Shown here: positions 45,182 through 53,017 of the stretch, one piece after another
Numbering within the stretch: position 1 is the stretch's first letter
Layout: every line of letters starts with the position of its first letter
NCBI GenBank assembly: GCA_001897375.1
Contig: MKSU01000016.1
Span: 111,027-175,026 of the forward strand
Length of the DNA stretch: 64,000 nt
DNA from: Sphingomonas sp. 67-36
GTDB taxonomy: Bacteria > Pseudomonadota > Alphaproteobacteria > Sphingomonadales > Sphingomonadaceae
Direction of reading: 5' to 3'
Position numbers and translations under genes: made by a program
The notes under the pieces: generated by a model
The model's input: the letters and a program-made list of their open reading frames with translations, nothing else
The model's database searches: none
What the model was told of the DNA's origin: nothing

Positions 45182-45328
45182 ATGACCAAGCTCGACACTA
45201 TCGGCCGCACCTTCGCTGCCATCGCCCTCACCTTCGTCGCCAGTGCGTCTATGCTGATCATGGCGGTCGGCCCGGCCAATCAGGGGAATGCAGCTCAGGC
45301 GAGCGCGATCGCCCGTTCGATCGCGTAA
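45182..45328 (+). CDS. Small single-helix membrane protein, first gene of the psp operon
   Basis: A 48-residue protein starting MTKLDTIGRTFAAIALTFVA, with a hydrophobic helix at about residues 10-30 (FAAIALTFVASASMLIMAVG) and a short tail rich in Ala, Asn, Gln and Ser. It could be one membrane helix or a cleaved secretion signal (SASMLIMAVGP). GGAGGAAGAC precedes the ATG and the gene lies 47 bases after the predicted sigma-54 start, so it is the first translated gene of the stress operon. E. coli has no counterpart in this position, and I know no named family. Confidence 0.65.
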   Translation: MTKLDTIGRTFAAIALTFVASASMLIMAVGPANQGNAAQASAIARSIA

Positions 45329-45413
45329 GTCGCCCCGCCGGGGAGGTGCGCTGCCCCTCGCCCCACCCCGGCGGAAGGTTTATATCGGCAGGGGCAATCT
45401 TGGAGTTTCGTGA

Positions 45414-46082
45414 ATGGGCATCTTTTCCCGCACCCGCGACATCGTCGCCGCGAACATGGCCGAGTTGCTCGACAAGGCGGAGGACCCCGCGAAGATGATC
45501 CGCATGATCATCCTCGAGATGGAGGAGACGCTGGTCGAGGTCCGGGCATCGGCCGCGCGGACGATCGCCGACAGCAAGGAGATGCGCCGCCATATCGCGA
45601 AGCTGGAAGGGCTTGAGGCGAACTGGACGGAGAAGGCGGAACTCGCGCTCTCCAAGGATCGCGAGGATCTGGCCAAGGCCGCGCTGGTCGAGCGCCAGAA
45701 GGCGACCGACATGGTCGACCAGCTTCGCGCGGAGGTGAAGGTGCTCGACGATGCTCTGCGCTCCTCCGAGGAGGATATCGCCAAGCTCCAGGCCAAGCTG
45801 CGCGAGGCGCGGGCCAAGCAGAACAATATCGCGACCCGGCTGGAGAGCGCCAACAATCGGACGCGGTTGCGGGAGATGTGGAACGGGCCGCGGACGCACG
45901 AGGCGTTCAGCCGGTTCGACATGCTGGAGCGCCGCGTGGACGAGGCGGAGGGACGCGCCGACGCGATGGGCCTGGGCGCGCAGCCCAAGACGCTCGAGGA
46001 AGAGATCGCGGAGCTGAAATCCGCCGACAAGATCGATGCCGAACTGGCCGCGCTGAAGGCCCGGCTGAGCAAGGGGAATTGA
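45414..46082 (+). CDS. pspA: Phage shock protein A
   Basis: A 222-residue ESCRT-III-like coiled-coil protein that binds stressed inner membrane and restrains PspF. MGIFSRTRDIVAANMAELLD is the amphipathic membrane helix, AEDPAKMIRMIILEMEETLVEVRAS the PspF-contact and start of the coiled coil. Long heptad-rich helices run to about residue 190 (ERRVDEAEGRADAMGLG). The length matches E. coli PspA (222). It follows the 48-residue protein by 85 bases and is 1 base before pspB. Confidence 0.96.
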   Translation: MGIFSRTRDIVAANMAELLDKAEDPAKMIRMIILEMEETLVEVRASAARTIADSKEMRRHIAKLEGLEANWTEKAELALSKDREDLAKAALVERQKATDMVDQLRAEVKVLDDALRSSEEDIAKLQAKLREARAKQNNIATRLESANNRTRLREMWNGPRTHEAFSRFDMLERRVDEAEGRADAMGLGAQPKTLEEEIAELKSADKIDAELAALKARLSKGN

Positions 46083-46083
46083 G

Positions 46084-46368
46084 ATGGAGGACGTGTTCGT
46101 CCCGATAATGCTATTCGCGTCGCTGTTCGTCGCGCTGCCTTGGATCATTCTGCATTACGTCACGAAGTGGAAGCAGGCTCCCCGCATCACGATCGAGGAC
46201 GAACAACTGCTCGACGAGCTTCACTCGCTCGCCCGCCGGCTGGAGGACCGCATGAACACCGTCGAACGGCTGGTCGCCGCCGATAATCCCGACTTCCGTC
46301 CCGGCCTGAGCGACTACCGCCGCGAACCGGACTATCGGCTGGAAAACCAGACCCAGAGGAGGAACTGA
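46084..46368 (+). CDS. pspB: Phage shock protein B
   Basis: A 94-residue inner-membrane protein with one N-terminal helix (VFVPIMLFASLFVALPWIIL) and a cytosolic coiled coil (QLLDELHSLARRLEDRMNTV, ERLVA). KWK between the two and the heptads match E. coli PspB (74 residues). The C-terminal 20 residues, rich in Arg, Asp and Tyr, are extra. PspB and PspC sense membrane stress and sequester PspA. The stop overlaps the pspC start by 1 base. Confidence 0.93.
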   Translation: MEDVFVPIMLFASLFVALPWIILHYVTKWKQAPRITIEDEQLLDELHSLARRLEDRMNTVERLVAADNPDFRPGLSDYRREPDYRLENQTQRRN

Positions 46369-46751
46369 TGGCTGACGAAAGCCCGACAAGGTTCTATCTC
46401 GACAAGCAGAACGCCAAATGGAAGGGCGTCTGCGCCGGGATCGCGGACTATACCGGGATCGATCCGCTCTGGGTGCGCCTCGGCACCGCCGCAATGGTCT
46501 TCGTCGCGCAGCAATGGTGGATCATCATCGCCTATCTGGTGATCGCCTGGGTGACGCCGAAGAAGCCGATCGGCCTTTACCAGTCCGCCGACGAGGAGAA
46601 ATTCTGGCAGGGCGTGCGCTCCAACCCGAAGCGCACCACCGCCGAGGTCCGCTCCAAGTTCCGCGAGCTGGACCGGCGCCTCGCCGATATCGAACTGCAC
46701 TATACGAGCCGCAACACGCAGCTCGCCAACGAGATCGACAGCCTGCGCTGA
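46368..46751 (+). CDS. pspC: Phage shock protein C
   Basis: A 127-residue membrane protein. The PspC domain reads FYLDKQNAKWKGVCAGIADY, TGIDPLWVRLGTA and a hydrophobic helix WWIIIAYLVIAWVTP. The cytosolic tail has a coiled coil with Arg/Glu heptads (EVRSKFRELDRRLADIELHY). Together with PspB it detects envelope stress and activates the response. It is directly after pspB, and three further small membrane genes follow in the same direction. Confidence 0.94.
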   Translation: MADESPTRFYLDKQNAKWKGVCAGIADYTGIDPLWVRLGTAAMVFVAQQWWIIIAYLVIAWVTPKKPIGLYQSADEEKFWQGVRSNPKRTTAEVRSKFRELDRRLADIELHYTSRNTQLANEIDSLR

Positions 46752-46781
46752 GCACACAGCAGGGCAACGGAGAGACTAACG

Positions 46782-47084
46782 ATGCATGAACTCGGTTTCC
46801 TGGTGCCGGTCGCGATCGTCGCGATCGTATTCGGCAGCCGCGCCTTCCGCACCTGGGTGCAGGCGAAACACGGTTATCCGCTGGACGATTTCCGGCGCGG
46901 CCGGCGCGGCCGCAATGCCTCCAGCCTCGACGACCAGCGGCAGATCATGCTGCTGTCGAACGAGAACGAGAAGCTGACCGGGCAGGTCGGCCGGCTGGAG
47001 GAGCGGATCGCGGTGCTCGAACGGATCGCCACCGATCCCGCCACCCGCACCGCCGCCGAGATCGAGGCGCTGCGCCGCAGCTGA
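46782..47084 (+). CDS. PspB-like small membrane/coiled-coil protein 1
   Basis: A 100-residue protein with an N-terminal helix (LGFLVPVAIVAIVFGSRAF), a basic stretch (FRRGRRGRN) and a coiled coil (LSNENEKLTGQVGRLEERIA, VLERIATDP). It has the same plan as PspB and as the next two genes but little direct identity. It lies 30 bases after pspC with GGAGAGAC before the ATG, so it is in the sigma-54 operon. E. coli has pspD here, which is not similar. The function is unknown; an accessory to PspB/PspC is inference. Confidence 0.7.
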   Translation: MHELGFLVPVAIVAIVFGSRAFRTWVQAKHGYPLDDFRRGRRGRNASSLDDQRQIMLLSNENEKLTGQVGRLEERIAVLERIATDPATRTAAEIEALRRS

Positions 47085-47140
47085 TCGCCGGCGCCGCAGA
47101 ACAGACGTCGCAGAAAAGACGGGACAAGGGAGCCTGGACG

Positions 47141-47386
47141 ATGGGTCCATTTTCGATGGTGGTGGCGATCGTGCTGATCGCAACGCTGGGTAAGATTTTC
47201 TCCGAACGCTACAAGGCGATGGGCCGCGAGCAGGACGGGCAACCACTGCCCCCCGCCGACCTGATCGCCGCGCGCGACGAGATCCGCCAGCTCAAGGAGC
47301 GCGTCGCCGTCCTTGAGCGTGTCATCACCGACAATCACGGCAGCACCGATCTGAGCCGTCAGATCGAAGAACTGCGTGACCGTTGA
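47141..47386 (+). CDS. PspB-like small membrane/coiled-coil protein 2
   Basis: An 81-residue protein: helix FSMVVAIVLIATLGKIFSE at the N terminus, a charged linker, and the coiled coil LIAARDEIRQLKERVAVLER. RVAVLERVITD is close to RIAVLERIATD of the preceding protein, so the two are probable paralogues. GGGAGCC precedes the ATG. It continues the psp operon with a 56-base gap. Role unknown. Confidence 0.68.
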   Translation: MGPFSMVVAIVLIATLGKIFSERYKAMGREQDGQPLPPADLIAARDEIRQLKERVAVLERVITDNHGSTDLSRQIEELRDR

Positions 47387-47402
47387 ACCAGGGAGTCGAA
47401 CC

Positions 47403-47642
47403 ATGTCCGACCCGAGCTTCTACCTCACCATGGCCTCCGCCGCGCTGGCGGGGCTGGCGATGCTGATCGCCGCCGGGCTTTCCGGCTGGCGCGGCTGGCT
47501 CCAGCTCAAGCAGCAGCAGCTCGCCGCCGACCATGATATGCGCGCGCCCGGCACGCCGAGCGCCACCGCGCGGATCGAGATCGCCGACCTCAAGGAACGC
47601 ATCCGCAAGCTGGAGGCGATCGCCGCCGGGGTCGATCTCTGA
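47403..47642 (+). CDS. PspB-like small membrane/coiled-coil protein 3
   Basis: A 79-residue protein with helix FYLTMASAALAGLAMLIAAG and coiled coil ARIEIADLKERIRKLEAIAA. The LKERIRKLEAIAAGVD end again repeats the pattern of the two upstream proteins. I start at ATG 47403 (GGGAGTCGAACC before it); ATG 47376 in frame overlaps the previous gene. It is the last psp-cluster gene; sufE follows after 69 bases and is functionally unrelated. Confidence 0.68.
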   Translation: MSDPSFYLTMASAALAGLAMLIAAGLSGWRGWLQLKQQQLAADHDMRAPGTPSATARIEIADLKERIRKLEAIAAGVDL

Positions 47643-47711
47643 AACGCCGGGGCGCCGCCGCTCCCGCCCGGCGGTTGCGGCGACGCCCCGGAGGTTCTAC
47701 GCGGGCCGGCG

Positions 47712-48125
47712 ATGGCCGACCGCACCGACATTGCCGAGCTTCACGCCGAATATGAGTTCCTCGACCCCGACGACCGCTATCGCCTGCTGATCGATCTCGG
47801 CCGCGCGCTGGAGCCGATGCCCGATGCGCTCAAGACCGATGCGACGCTGGTGCGCGGCTGCTCGGCGGCGGTGTGGGTCTATCCCCAGCAGCGCGAGGAC
47901 GGGACGCTGCATTTCCTCGCGGACAGCAACGCGGCGATCACCAAGGGGATCATCGCGCTGGTGCTGGCGACGGTGCAGGATCGCACCCCGGCGGAAGTGC
48001 GCGCGACCGATATCGACGCCGCGCTCGCGCCGTTCGAGCTGAAGGCGCAGCTCAGCTCGAACCGGACGCAGGGCATTCCGAACATGATCGCGCTGATCCG
48101 CGACACGGCGGCGCGGCTAGCCTAA
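47712..48125 (+). CDS. sufE: SufE-family cysteine desulfurase activator
   Basis: A 137-residue cytosolic protein that takes sulfur from SufS as a persulfide for Fe-S assembly. The acceptor is C50 in LVRGCSAAVWV. Other signatures are YEFLDPDDRYRLLIDLGR at the N terminus, FLADSNAAITKGIIALVL and the end SSNRTQGIPNMIALIRDTA. The length is typical. No suf operon is in the window. Its stop overlaps the convergent ferredoxin-like gene by 4 bases. Confidence 0.94.
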   Translation: MADRTDIAELHAEYEFLDPDDRYRLLIDLGRALEPMPDALKTDATLVRGCSAAVWVYPQQREDGTLHFLADSNAAITKGIIALVLATVQDRTPAEVRATDIDAALAPFELKAQLSSNRTQGIPNMIALIRDTAARLA

Positions 48126-48424
48126 CCTCCGAGCGAGACGAAACGCTCGGCCAGCGCCGCGACATCCTCGCCGCGCTCCACCACCAGCCATTCGCCGGGG
48201 CGGCGCGTGTCGACCACCGTCACGGCATGTTTGGGGCAAAGCCCGAGGCATTTCGTCTCGATTACGCCGATCGCGGCCTTGCGCCCCTTGCCCATGCCGG
48301 GACATTTCCCGAGCAATTTGGCGAGCCGGCTGCGTCCCTTCGGCCCGAAGCCGCCGTCGATCTTGCGGCTGCATTTGCCGCACACCAGCACCGCTCCATG
48401 CCAGTTGGAGCGCGCGCGCTTCAT
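48122..48424 (-). CDS. Thioredoxin-like (2Fe-2S) ferredoxin
   Basis: A 100-residue protein with Cys in VCGKC, GKCPG and KCLGLCPKHAV. Four or more Cys at this spacing in a thioredoxin-like fold match the (2Fe-2S) ferredoxin-domain proteins related to NuoE/HoxE and the CobW-linked group. The partner is unknown. Its ATG overlaps the stop of the J-domain gene (ATGA), so the two are co-translated. It is convergent with sufE. Confidence 0.82.
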   Translation of the reverse strand: MKRARSNWHGAVLVCGKCSRKIDGGFGPKGRSRLAKLLGKCPGMGKGRKAAIGVIETKCLGLCPKHAVTVVDTRRPGEWLVVERGEDVAALAERFVSLGG

Positions 48425-48957
48425 GCCGGGCGCCAGCTTTTCGCCTCCTCCGCGACGCGCAGTACGTCATAGGCGGCCTGGATCGCCTGGAAACGTGTCG
48501 CCGCCTCGGCATCGCCGGGGCGCACATCGGGATGATTGGCCTTGGCGAGCCGCCGCCACGCCGCGCGAACGGCCTCGAAATCGGCGTCCGGCTCCAGCTC
48601 CAGCACCTCCAGCGCGCGCATCTCGTCGCGCGAGCGCGTGCCGTCGCCCGGCCCCGACCAGCGATAGTGCCGCGCCTGCTCGAAGCCGGAGGCGTCGCGC
48701 CGCTCCGCCGCCTCGCGCTCGGCGGCTTCCTCCGCGTTCAGGCCCTCGAAATAGTTCCAGCCGCGATTGTATTCCGCCGCGTGCCGCTCGCAGAAATACC
48801 AGCGATCCGGGCTGTTGGGCGATTTCGGCGCCGGGCAATCCCCCGGCTCGTCGCAGCCGTGGCGATCGCAGATGCGCACCTGCCGCGCCTCCCGGCTGGA
48901 GCCGTAGCCACGCCAGCGAGGGAAACCCCAGTCATTTGATCTGCTCGATCGCGCCAT
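48421..48957 (-). CDS. DnaJ-domain protein with N-terminal Cys cluster
   Basis: A 178-residue protein whose J domain is at the C terminus (about residues 110-175): LEVLELEPDADFEAVRAAWR, NHPDVRPGDAEAATRFQAIQ, AAYDVL. The HPD motif that stimulates Hsp70 is intact. The N-terminal part has Cys and His in ICDRHGCDEPGDCPAP and WYFCERHAAEYNRGWNY, a likely metal site. This type is widespread in alphaproteobacteria. I start at MARSSRSND; the longer frame adds only 12 residues. Confidence 0.85.
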   Translation of the reverse strand: MARSSRSNDWGFPRWRGYGSSREARQVRICDRHGCDEPGDCPAPKSPNSPDRWYFCERHAAEYNRGWNYFEGLNAEEAAEREAAERRDASGFEQARHYRWSGPGDGTRSRDEMRALEVLELEPDADFEAVRAAWRRLAKANHPDVRPGDAEAATRFQAIQAAYDVLRVAEEAKSWRPA

Positions 48958-49005
48958 GTGCGTGCGACATAGGACGATCGTCGCCCGACGCAACCAAGAT
49001 CGAGC

Positions 49006-50982
49006 TCAATGCGGAATCATATAGCGGATACGTTGCGTGCTGCCGCCACAACCTAATCCGCCGTCCGGTCGATAGGATTTGGCGAAGCGCGCCTTGGCGA
49101 AAGTCTGTCGCGAAGATTGATCGAACACGAATGCGGGATAGGCGAACACGATGCGGTCATTGTGGAATTTGCCCTCCGCATCGATATCGCCCTGGACGAT
49201 ATTGATTCCCTCGAACCCCCACATCAGCGCCTCTTGCGGGAACGCGGTGGAGTAGGTCAGCAGGCGCGGCGTCTGATCGACCAGCGCGCATTGCGTTGCA
49301 TCGAGTCCGGATTTGACGAATGCCTCCCGTGCCGCAGCCGTATTGCCGCTGGCCTGTTCCAGCGAGGCGAATTGCGCCCAGGCGGCGGCGCGCAGCGGAT
49401 TGTCCGCTGCCAGCCCGGTTTCGTTCACCGCCGCCTGAAGCCGGGCGCGGGCAGTGCCGCCCTTGTCGTTTATCACGCTCGCGGCGAAAAGTTGCAGGGC
49501 GACCTTCGCCTCCGGATCGCTGGCGAAGGCAGGATCGGCAAGCAGCGCATCGACGCGCGCGATCGTCTTGCGGCGATCCATCTCCGCACCGCGATTCCGC
49601 GCCGCCTGAAGGGTCGCCGCGAGCCGCGCGGAGGCGGGAGCCCCGGCGCGTGCGAGGATATCATCCGCGCGAGTCGCGGTCGCAAACCGCTCGTCGCGCG
49701 GCGCCACCGGGCTGCTCGCGATCTGCAGGAGCACAGGGACGAGCGGCAACGGCGTCGCGGCGCCCTGCGGCTCCATCTTTCGCAACTGCTCGCGCAGCTT
49801 GTCCAGCACCGCCGCATCGACGCCCGTCGCGAAGGCTGGCGGCTCGATGCCTTTCCCGCTCAGCCACGATGCGAGCGAGGCGTTGAGATAGGTAAAGATA
49901 GAGGGGCGCTCAAAGCCGGTCGAGCAGCGCATTTCCACCCGCATGCGGTAGCGATAGAAAACCGGCATCTCCTTGATCTTGTTCGGGTCCCAAAACCAGG
50001 TTCGCGCCATGCGCGCGAATTCCAGCGCGACGCGTCCGCCGCCGGCGGAATAGACCGGCTCGCTTTCCAGCACGCGCCCGTCATCGGCGATGGAGAATTC
50101 GATCACCGCCATGTCCGCCGGTTTCAGTTCCGCCTCTCCCCCGCAGTCGGGAATCGTTATCTCCTCGACGGCAAACGGTCCCTTCGGCAATCGCCCCGCC
50201 CCGGTCATTGCGAGATATTGCCGCGCGACATTCACCTGATCGTTGAGCAATGCCGCGATGGCGACGTCGGAACGCGCACGCACATCGTCCAGCCCGGTCT
50301 TCATCGTCAAACCACCGAGCAGCTTGACGGCCTCGCTCGCCTTCGCCTGTGCCGTCTTGCTGTCGCCAGCATTGAGCAGGCGCTCCGCATCCAGCCGACG
50401 CAATTCGGCAAGCGCGTCGGGCGCGATGCTGATCGAGGCGACCAGCCGCTCCGTATCCGCCACCGAGCGGGCCGCCGCAGCCGGATCGACGAACGTCTCG
50501 GTCTTGATCAGGCCGAGCAAGGCTGTGAGTTTCTCCGATGGAGTGGCGGCGATCGCGCCCGCAGCGCGATAATGTTCGATCGCGGCCGGGTAGTCGAGCG
50601 CGGCCTCCGCGATCTTGCCCAGCATGAGCAGACCAAGCACCCGGTCCGTCAGGAGGCTGGGATCGCCGGCTGGAAGATTGGCCAGACTTTCACCCAGCAA
50701 TTCCACAGCCTCGTCCCGCCGGCCCAACGCCGCGAGGGCGCGCGCCTTGCGTAACCGGACGACCGCCAGGTTGCGCTTGTTTCCGCGCATGCGGGGCTCC
50801 AGGCTCTCCCATGCGGCCAGGCGGGCGGCGGGCGTGCCGGTTTCGTCGAGCGCGGACGCCTGATCGAACGCCTGCTGCACCGTCAGCGTCGGTTGCGACG
50901 CGGAAGGCGGAGCTGCATGTTGATCCTGCGCAGCCCCCGTACCGCTCACCAATGCGCCGGCAAGCGCAACCCACCGCAGCAT
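49006..50982 (-). CDS. Exported TPR-rich protein with TonB-C-like middle domain
   Basis: A 658-residue protein with a signal peptide (MLRWVALAGALVSGTGAAQ). Residues 25-240 are TPR-like helical pairs (RKARALAALGRRDEAVELLG, LDYPAAIEHYRAAG). A middle segment (about 285-365) reads DMAVIEFSIADDGRVLESEP and RYRMRVEMRCS, like a TonB C-terminal domain. Helical repeats follow, and a small Cys-containing end carries CGGSTQRIRYMI. It should be periplasmic. I cannot name a family. Similar TPR/TonB-C proteins occur in sphingomonads, and a scaffold role is inference. Confidence 0.7.
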   Translation of the reverse strand: MLRWVALAGALVSGTGAAQDQHAAPPSASQPTLTVQQAFDQASALDETGTPAARLAAWESLEPRMRGNKRNLAVVRLRKARALAALGRRDEAVELLGESLANLPAGDPSLLTDRVLGLLMLGKIAEAALDYPAAIEHYRAAGAIAATPSEKLTALLGLIKTETFVDPAAAARSVADTERLVASISIAPDALAELRRLDAERLLNAGDSKTAQAKASEAVKLLGGLTMKTGLDDVRARSDVAIAALLNDQVNVARQYLAMTGAGRLPKGPFAVEEITIPDCGGEAELKPADMAVIEFSIADDGRVLESEPVYSAGGGRVALEFARMARTWFWDPNKIKEMPVFYRYRMRVEMRCSTGFERPSIFTYLNASLASWLSGKGIEPPAFATGVDAAVLDKLREQLRKMEPQGAATPLPLVPVLLQIASSPVAPRDERFATATRADDILARAGAPASARLAATLQAARNRGAEMDRRKTIARVDALLADPAFASDPEAKVALQLFAASVINDKGGTARARLQAAVNETGLAADNPLRAAAWAQFASLEQASGNTAAAREAFVKSGLDATQCALVDQTPRLLTYSTAFPQEALMWGFEGINIVQGDIDAEGKFHNDRIVFAYPAFVFDQSSRQTFAKARFAKSYRPDGGLGCGGSTQRIRYMIPH

Positions 50983-51044
50983 AATTCCCCTCCCGTTTGT
51001 CCCGTCGCTGGCGAGCATGCCCTGCCGCCCGTCGAAGGTAAATG

Positions 51045-51424
51045 CGCCAGAGGGCCTGTAAGCCGGGTTCTGTCCATCCCGGCGGACCGGGACTGGGCGA
51101 CCATTCCTCTAGGCCCGCCGTCGCCGACGGGCTCAAGCAACCAACCCGGGCGACCGGCGGGAACACGCCGATTTGCCGCCCCTATTCGGTTTTGCTCCCG
51201 GTGGGGTTTGCCGTGCCGCCGCTGTTGCCAGCCGCGCGGTGCGCTCTTGCCGCACCCTTTCACCCTTGCCGCGCCCGTCGCCGGGCGGATGGCGGTCTGC
51301 TCTCTGTGGCACTTTCCCTGGGGTCGCCCCCGGCGGGCGTTACCCGCCACCGTCGTTCCGTGGAGCCCGGACTTTCCTCGCCCCCCGCTGAAAGCGGAGG
51401 CCGCGGCCGCCCGGCCCTCTGGCG
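51045..51424 (-). ncRNA. rnpB: RNase P RNA (M1 type A)
   Basis: The catalytic RNA of RNase P, which matures tRNA 5' ends. On the minus strand the ends pair as P1 (CGCCAGAGGGCC with GGCCCTCTGGCG). CR-I is GAGGAAAGTCCGGGCTCC (51363-51380). The CR-II/III region includes GGTAACGCCCG and GTGCCACAGAGAGCAGACC. ACAGAACCCGGCTTA sits near the 3' end. The size of about 380 bases fits alphaproteobacterial type A. The 5' end lies only about 10 bases after the amidase stop, so its promoter lies inside that gene or it is processed from a longer transcript. Confidence 0.96.
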
Positions 51425-51433
51425 AAACCGCTC

Positions 51434-52123
51434 TTAGTCGTCTCCCTGCGGCTTGGGAAGCAGCAGCGCGAGCAGGATCATGCGACATTCCGCATCGATC
51501 TCACCGTCGATCAACTCGGGACGGAAGCGGCGCTGGAAGGCCATGATCGCGGCCATCTCGTCGCTCACGTCGTAACCGAAGCGCTCGAGCGCGATCAGGA
51601 AGCCGGATTGGCTCCACATCGGGTCCACGAGGTTCTTCGTCGGGCGCGGCAGCGCCAACCGGAGGCGCGCGAGCCTGCCCCACGGGAACAGCTCGCCCGG
51701 ATCGCGCTTGCGCGCCGGCGCGATATCGGAATGGCCGACGATGTTGCCGCGCGTGATCTCGTGCCGGTCCTTGATGTCGTGGACGAGGCGGATCACCGCA
51801 TCGACCTGCTCGTCAGGGAACGGGCGATAGCCGAATTCGTGGCCGGGATTGACGATCTCGATCCCGATCGAGGCGGAGTTCACGTCATCCACGTCTCGCC
51901 AATGCGACGCGCCGGCGTGCCACGCGCGCAATTCCTCCTCCACCAGCCGCAGGATCGTGCCATCCTCCGCAACGACATAATGCGAGGAAACCTTCGCCGC
52001 CGGATCGCGCAGCCGGGCGATGGCGGATTCGCCGTCCTGCATCCCGGTATAATGAAGCACGATCATCGTGATCGGCAGCGACCGTTCGTCGAAATTGGGC
52101 GACGGCGCCTCGATCACCTTCAT
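51434..52123 (-). CDS. N-acetylmuramoyl-L-alanine amidase, AmpD type
   Basis: A 229-residue zinc amidase of the Amidase_2 family. Ligands are H24 (IVLHYTGM), H131 and D141 (GHSDIAPARKRDPG, with K139). SSHYVVAEDGTILRLV and SIGIEIVNPGHEFG fill the substrate groove. A C-terminal helical segment (about 165-225) resembles a peptidoglycan-binding domain. No signal peptide is seen, so it should act in the cytosol on recycled anhydro-muropeptides like AmpD. It is directly upstream of rnpB. Confidence 0.9.
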   Translation of the reverse strand: MKVIEAPSPNFDERSLPITMIVLHYTGMQDGESAIARLRDPAAKVSSHYVVAEDGTILRLVEEELRAWHAGASHWRDVDDVNSASIGIEIVNPGHEFGYRPFPDEQVDAVIRLVHDIKDRHEITRGNIVGHSDIAPARKRDPGELFPWGRLARLRLALPRPTKNLVDPMWSQSGFLIALERFGYDVSDEMAAIMAFQRRFRPELIDGEIDAECRMILLALLLPKPQGDD

Positions 52124-52165
52124 TGCCTTTCCCCATCATAGGCGGCCGGGCCGCCGGGGATATCG

Positions 52166-53017
52166 CTAGCCCGATGCGGTGACGGAACCAAGCGGAGACT
52201 GGCATGCGCGCGCCGGCGCCAGTTCGTAGAAGCCGCGAAAGCGCGCGCTCGGCACGAACCGGTTCGAGAGGCCGATCACCGTTTCCCCCGCGCCGAGCAT
52301 GAGCAAGCCGCCCGGCCGCATCGCGTCGGCGAGCCGGCTCAGGACCTGCGTGCGCAACAACGGCGTCAGGTAAAACAACACGTTGCGGCACAGGATCGCG
52401 TCGAAGCGCCCGGCCGGCGGCGGGTCGGTCGCGAGATTGTGACGCCGATAGGAAATCTGCGCACGAAGCGCCGGCACCGCCACCCAATCGCTCCCGGCCT
52501 GCTCGAACCAGCGCAGCATCCGCGTGACCGGCAGGCCGCGCTGTATCTCGAACTGGCTATATCGCCCGGCCCGCGCCCGCGCGAGCGCGCCGGGCGAGAC
52601 GTCGCTGGCGATCACCTCGGCCGCCGCGCCACGCTCCGCGAAGGCCATCGCCAGCGACAGCGGCTCCTGCCCGAAGGCGCAGCCGGCGGACCACAGGCGC
52701 AGGCTGCCTGTGCCGCGCGCGAGCACCGCCTCGGCGAAAGTGTCGATGATGCCGGGGTCGCGGAAGAAGGAGGTTTCCTGATTGAGCAGCGCGTCGACGA
52801 TCCGGTCGCCCATCGCCGCATCCTTACCCGCGCGCCAGCGCTGGACGAGCTGGTCGATCGTGGCGAGCCCACATTCCGCGACCAGCGGCTTCAGCGCGAC
52901 GTCGATCCGCCAGGTGCGCGCGGAGGAAAGCTGCTGCCCCGTCCGCTCCGCCAGCAGCGCGGCGAGCGCGTCGATCGAAGGGGGGCTGGCGCTGGCCTGC
53001 TCCGACGGCTGGGTCAT
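52166..53017 (-). CDS. cheR: Chemotaxis protein methyltransferase CheR
   Basis: A 283-residue SAM-dependent methyltransferase that methylates glutamates of chemoreceptors. The N-terminal helical domain contains LLAERTGQQLSSARTWRIDV, the catalytic part SFFRDPGIIDTFAEAVL, the SAM loop LRLWSAGCAFGQEPLSLAMA, ASDVSPGALARARAGRYSQF, and ILCRNVLFYLT. SFFR and NVL(F/I)Y are CheR hallmarks. The start overlaps the cheB stop by 4 bases; it is the last gene of the cluster. Confidence 0.95.
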   Translation of the reverse strand: MTQPSEQASASPPSIDALAALLAERTGQQLSSARTWRIDVALKPLVAECGLATIDQLVQRWRAGKDAAMGDRIVDALLNQETSFFRDPGIIDTFAEAVLARGTGSLRLWSAGCAFGQEPLSLAMAFAERGAAAEVIASDVSPGALARARAGRYSQFEIQRGLPVTRMLRWFEQAGSDWVAVPALRAQISYRRHNLATDPPPAGRFDAILCRNVLFYLTPLLRTQVLSRLADAMRPGGLLMLGAGETVIGLSNRFVPSARFRGFYELAPARACQSPLGSVTASG

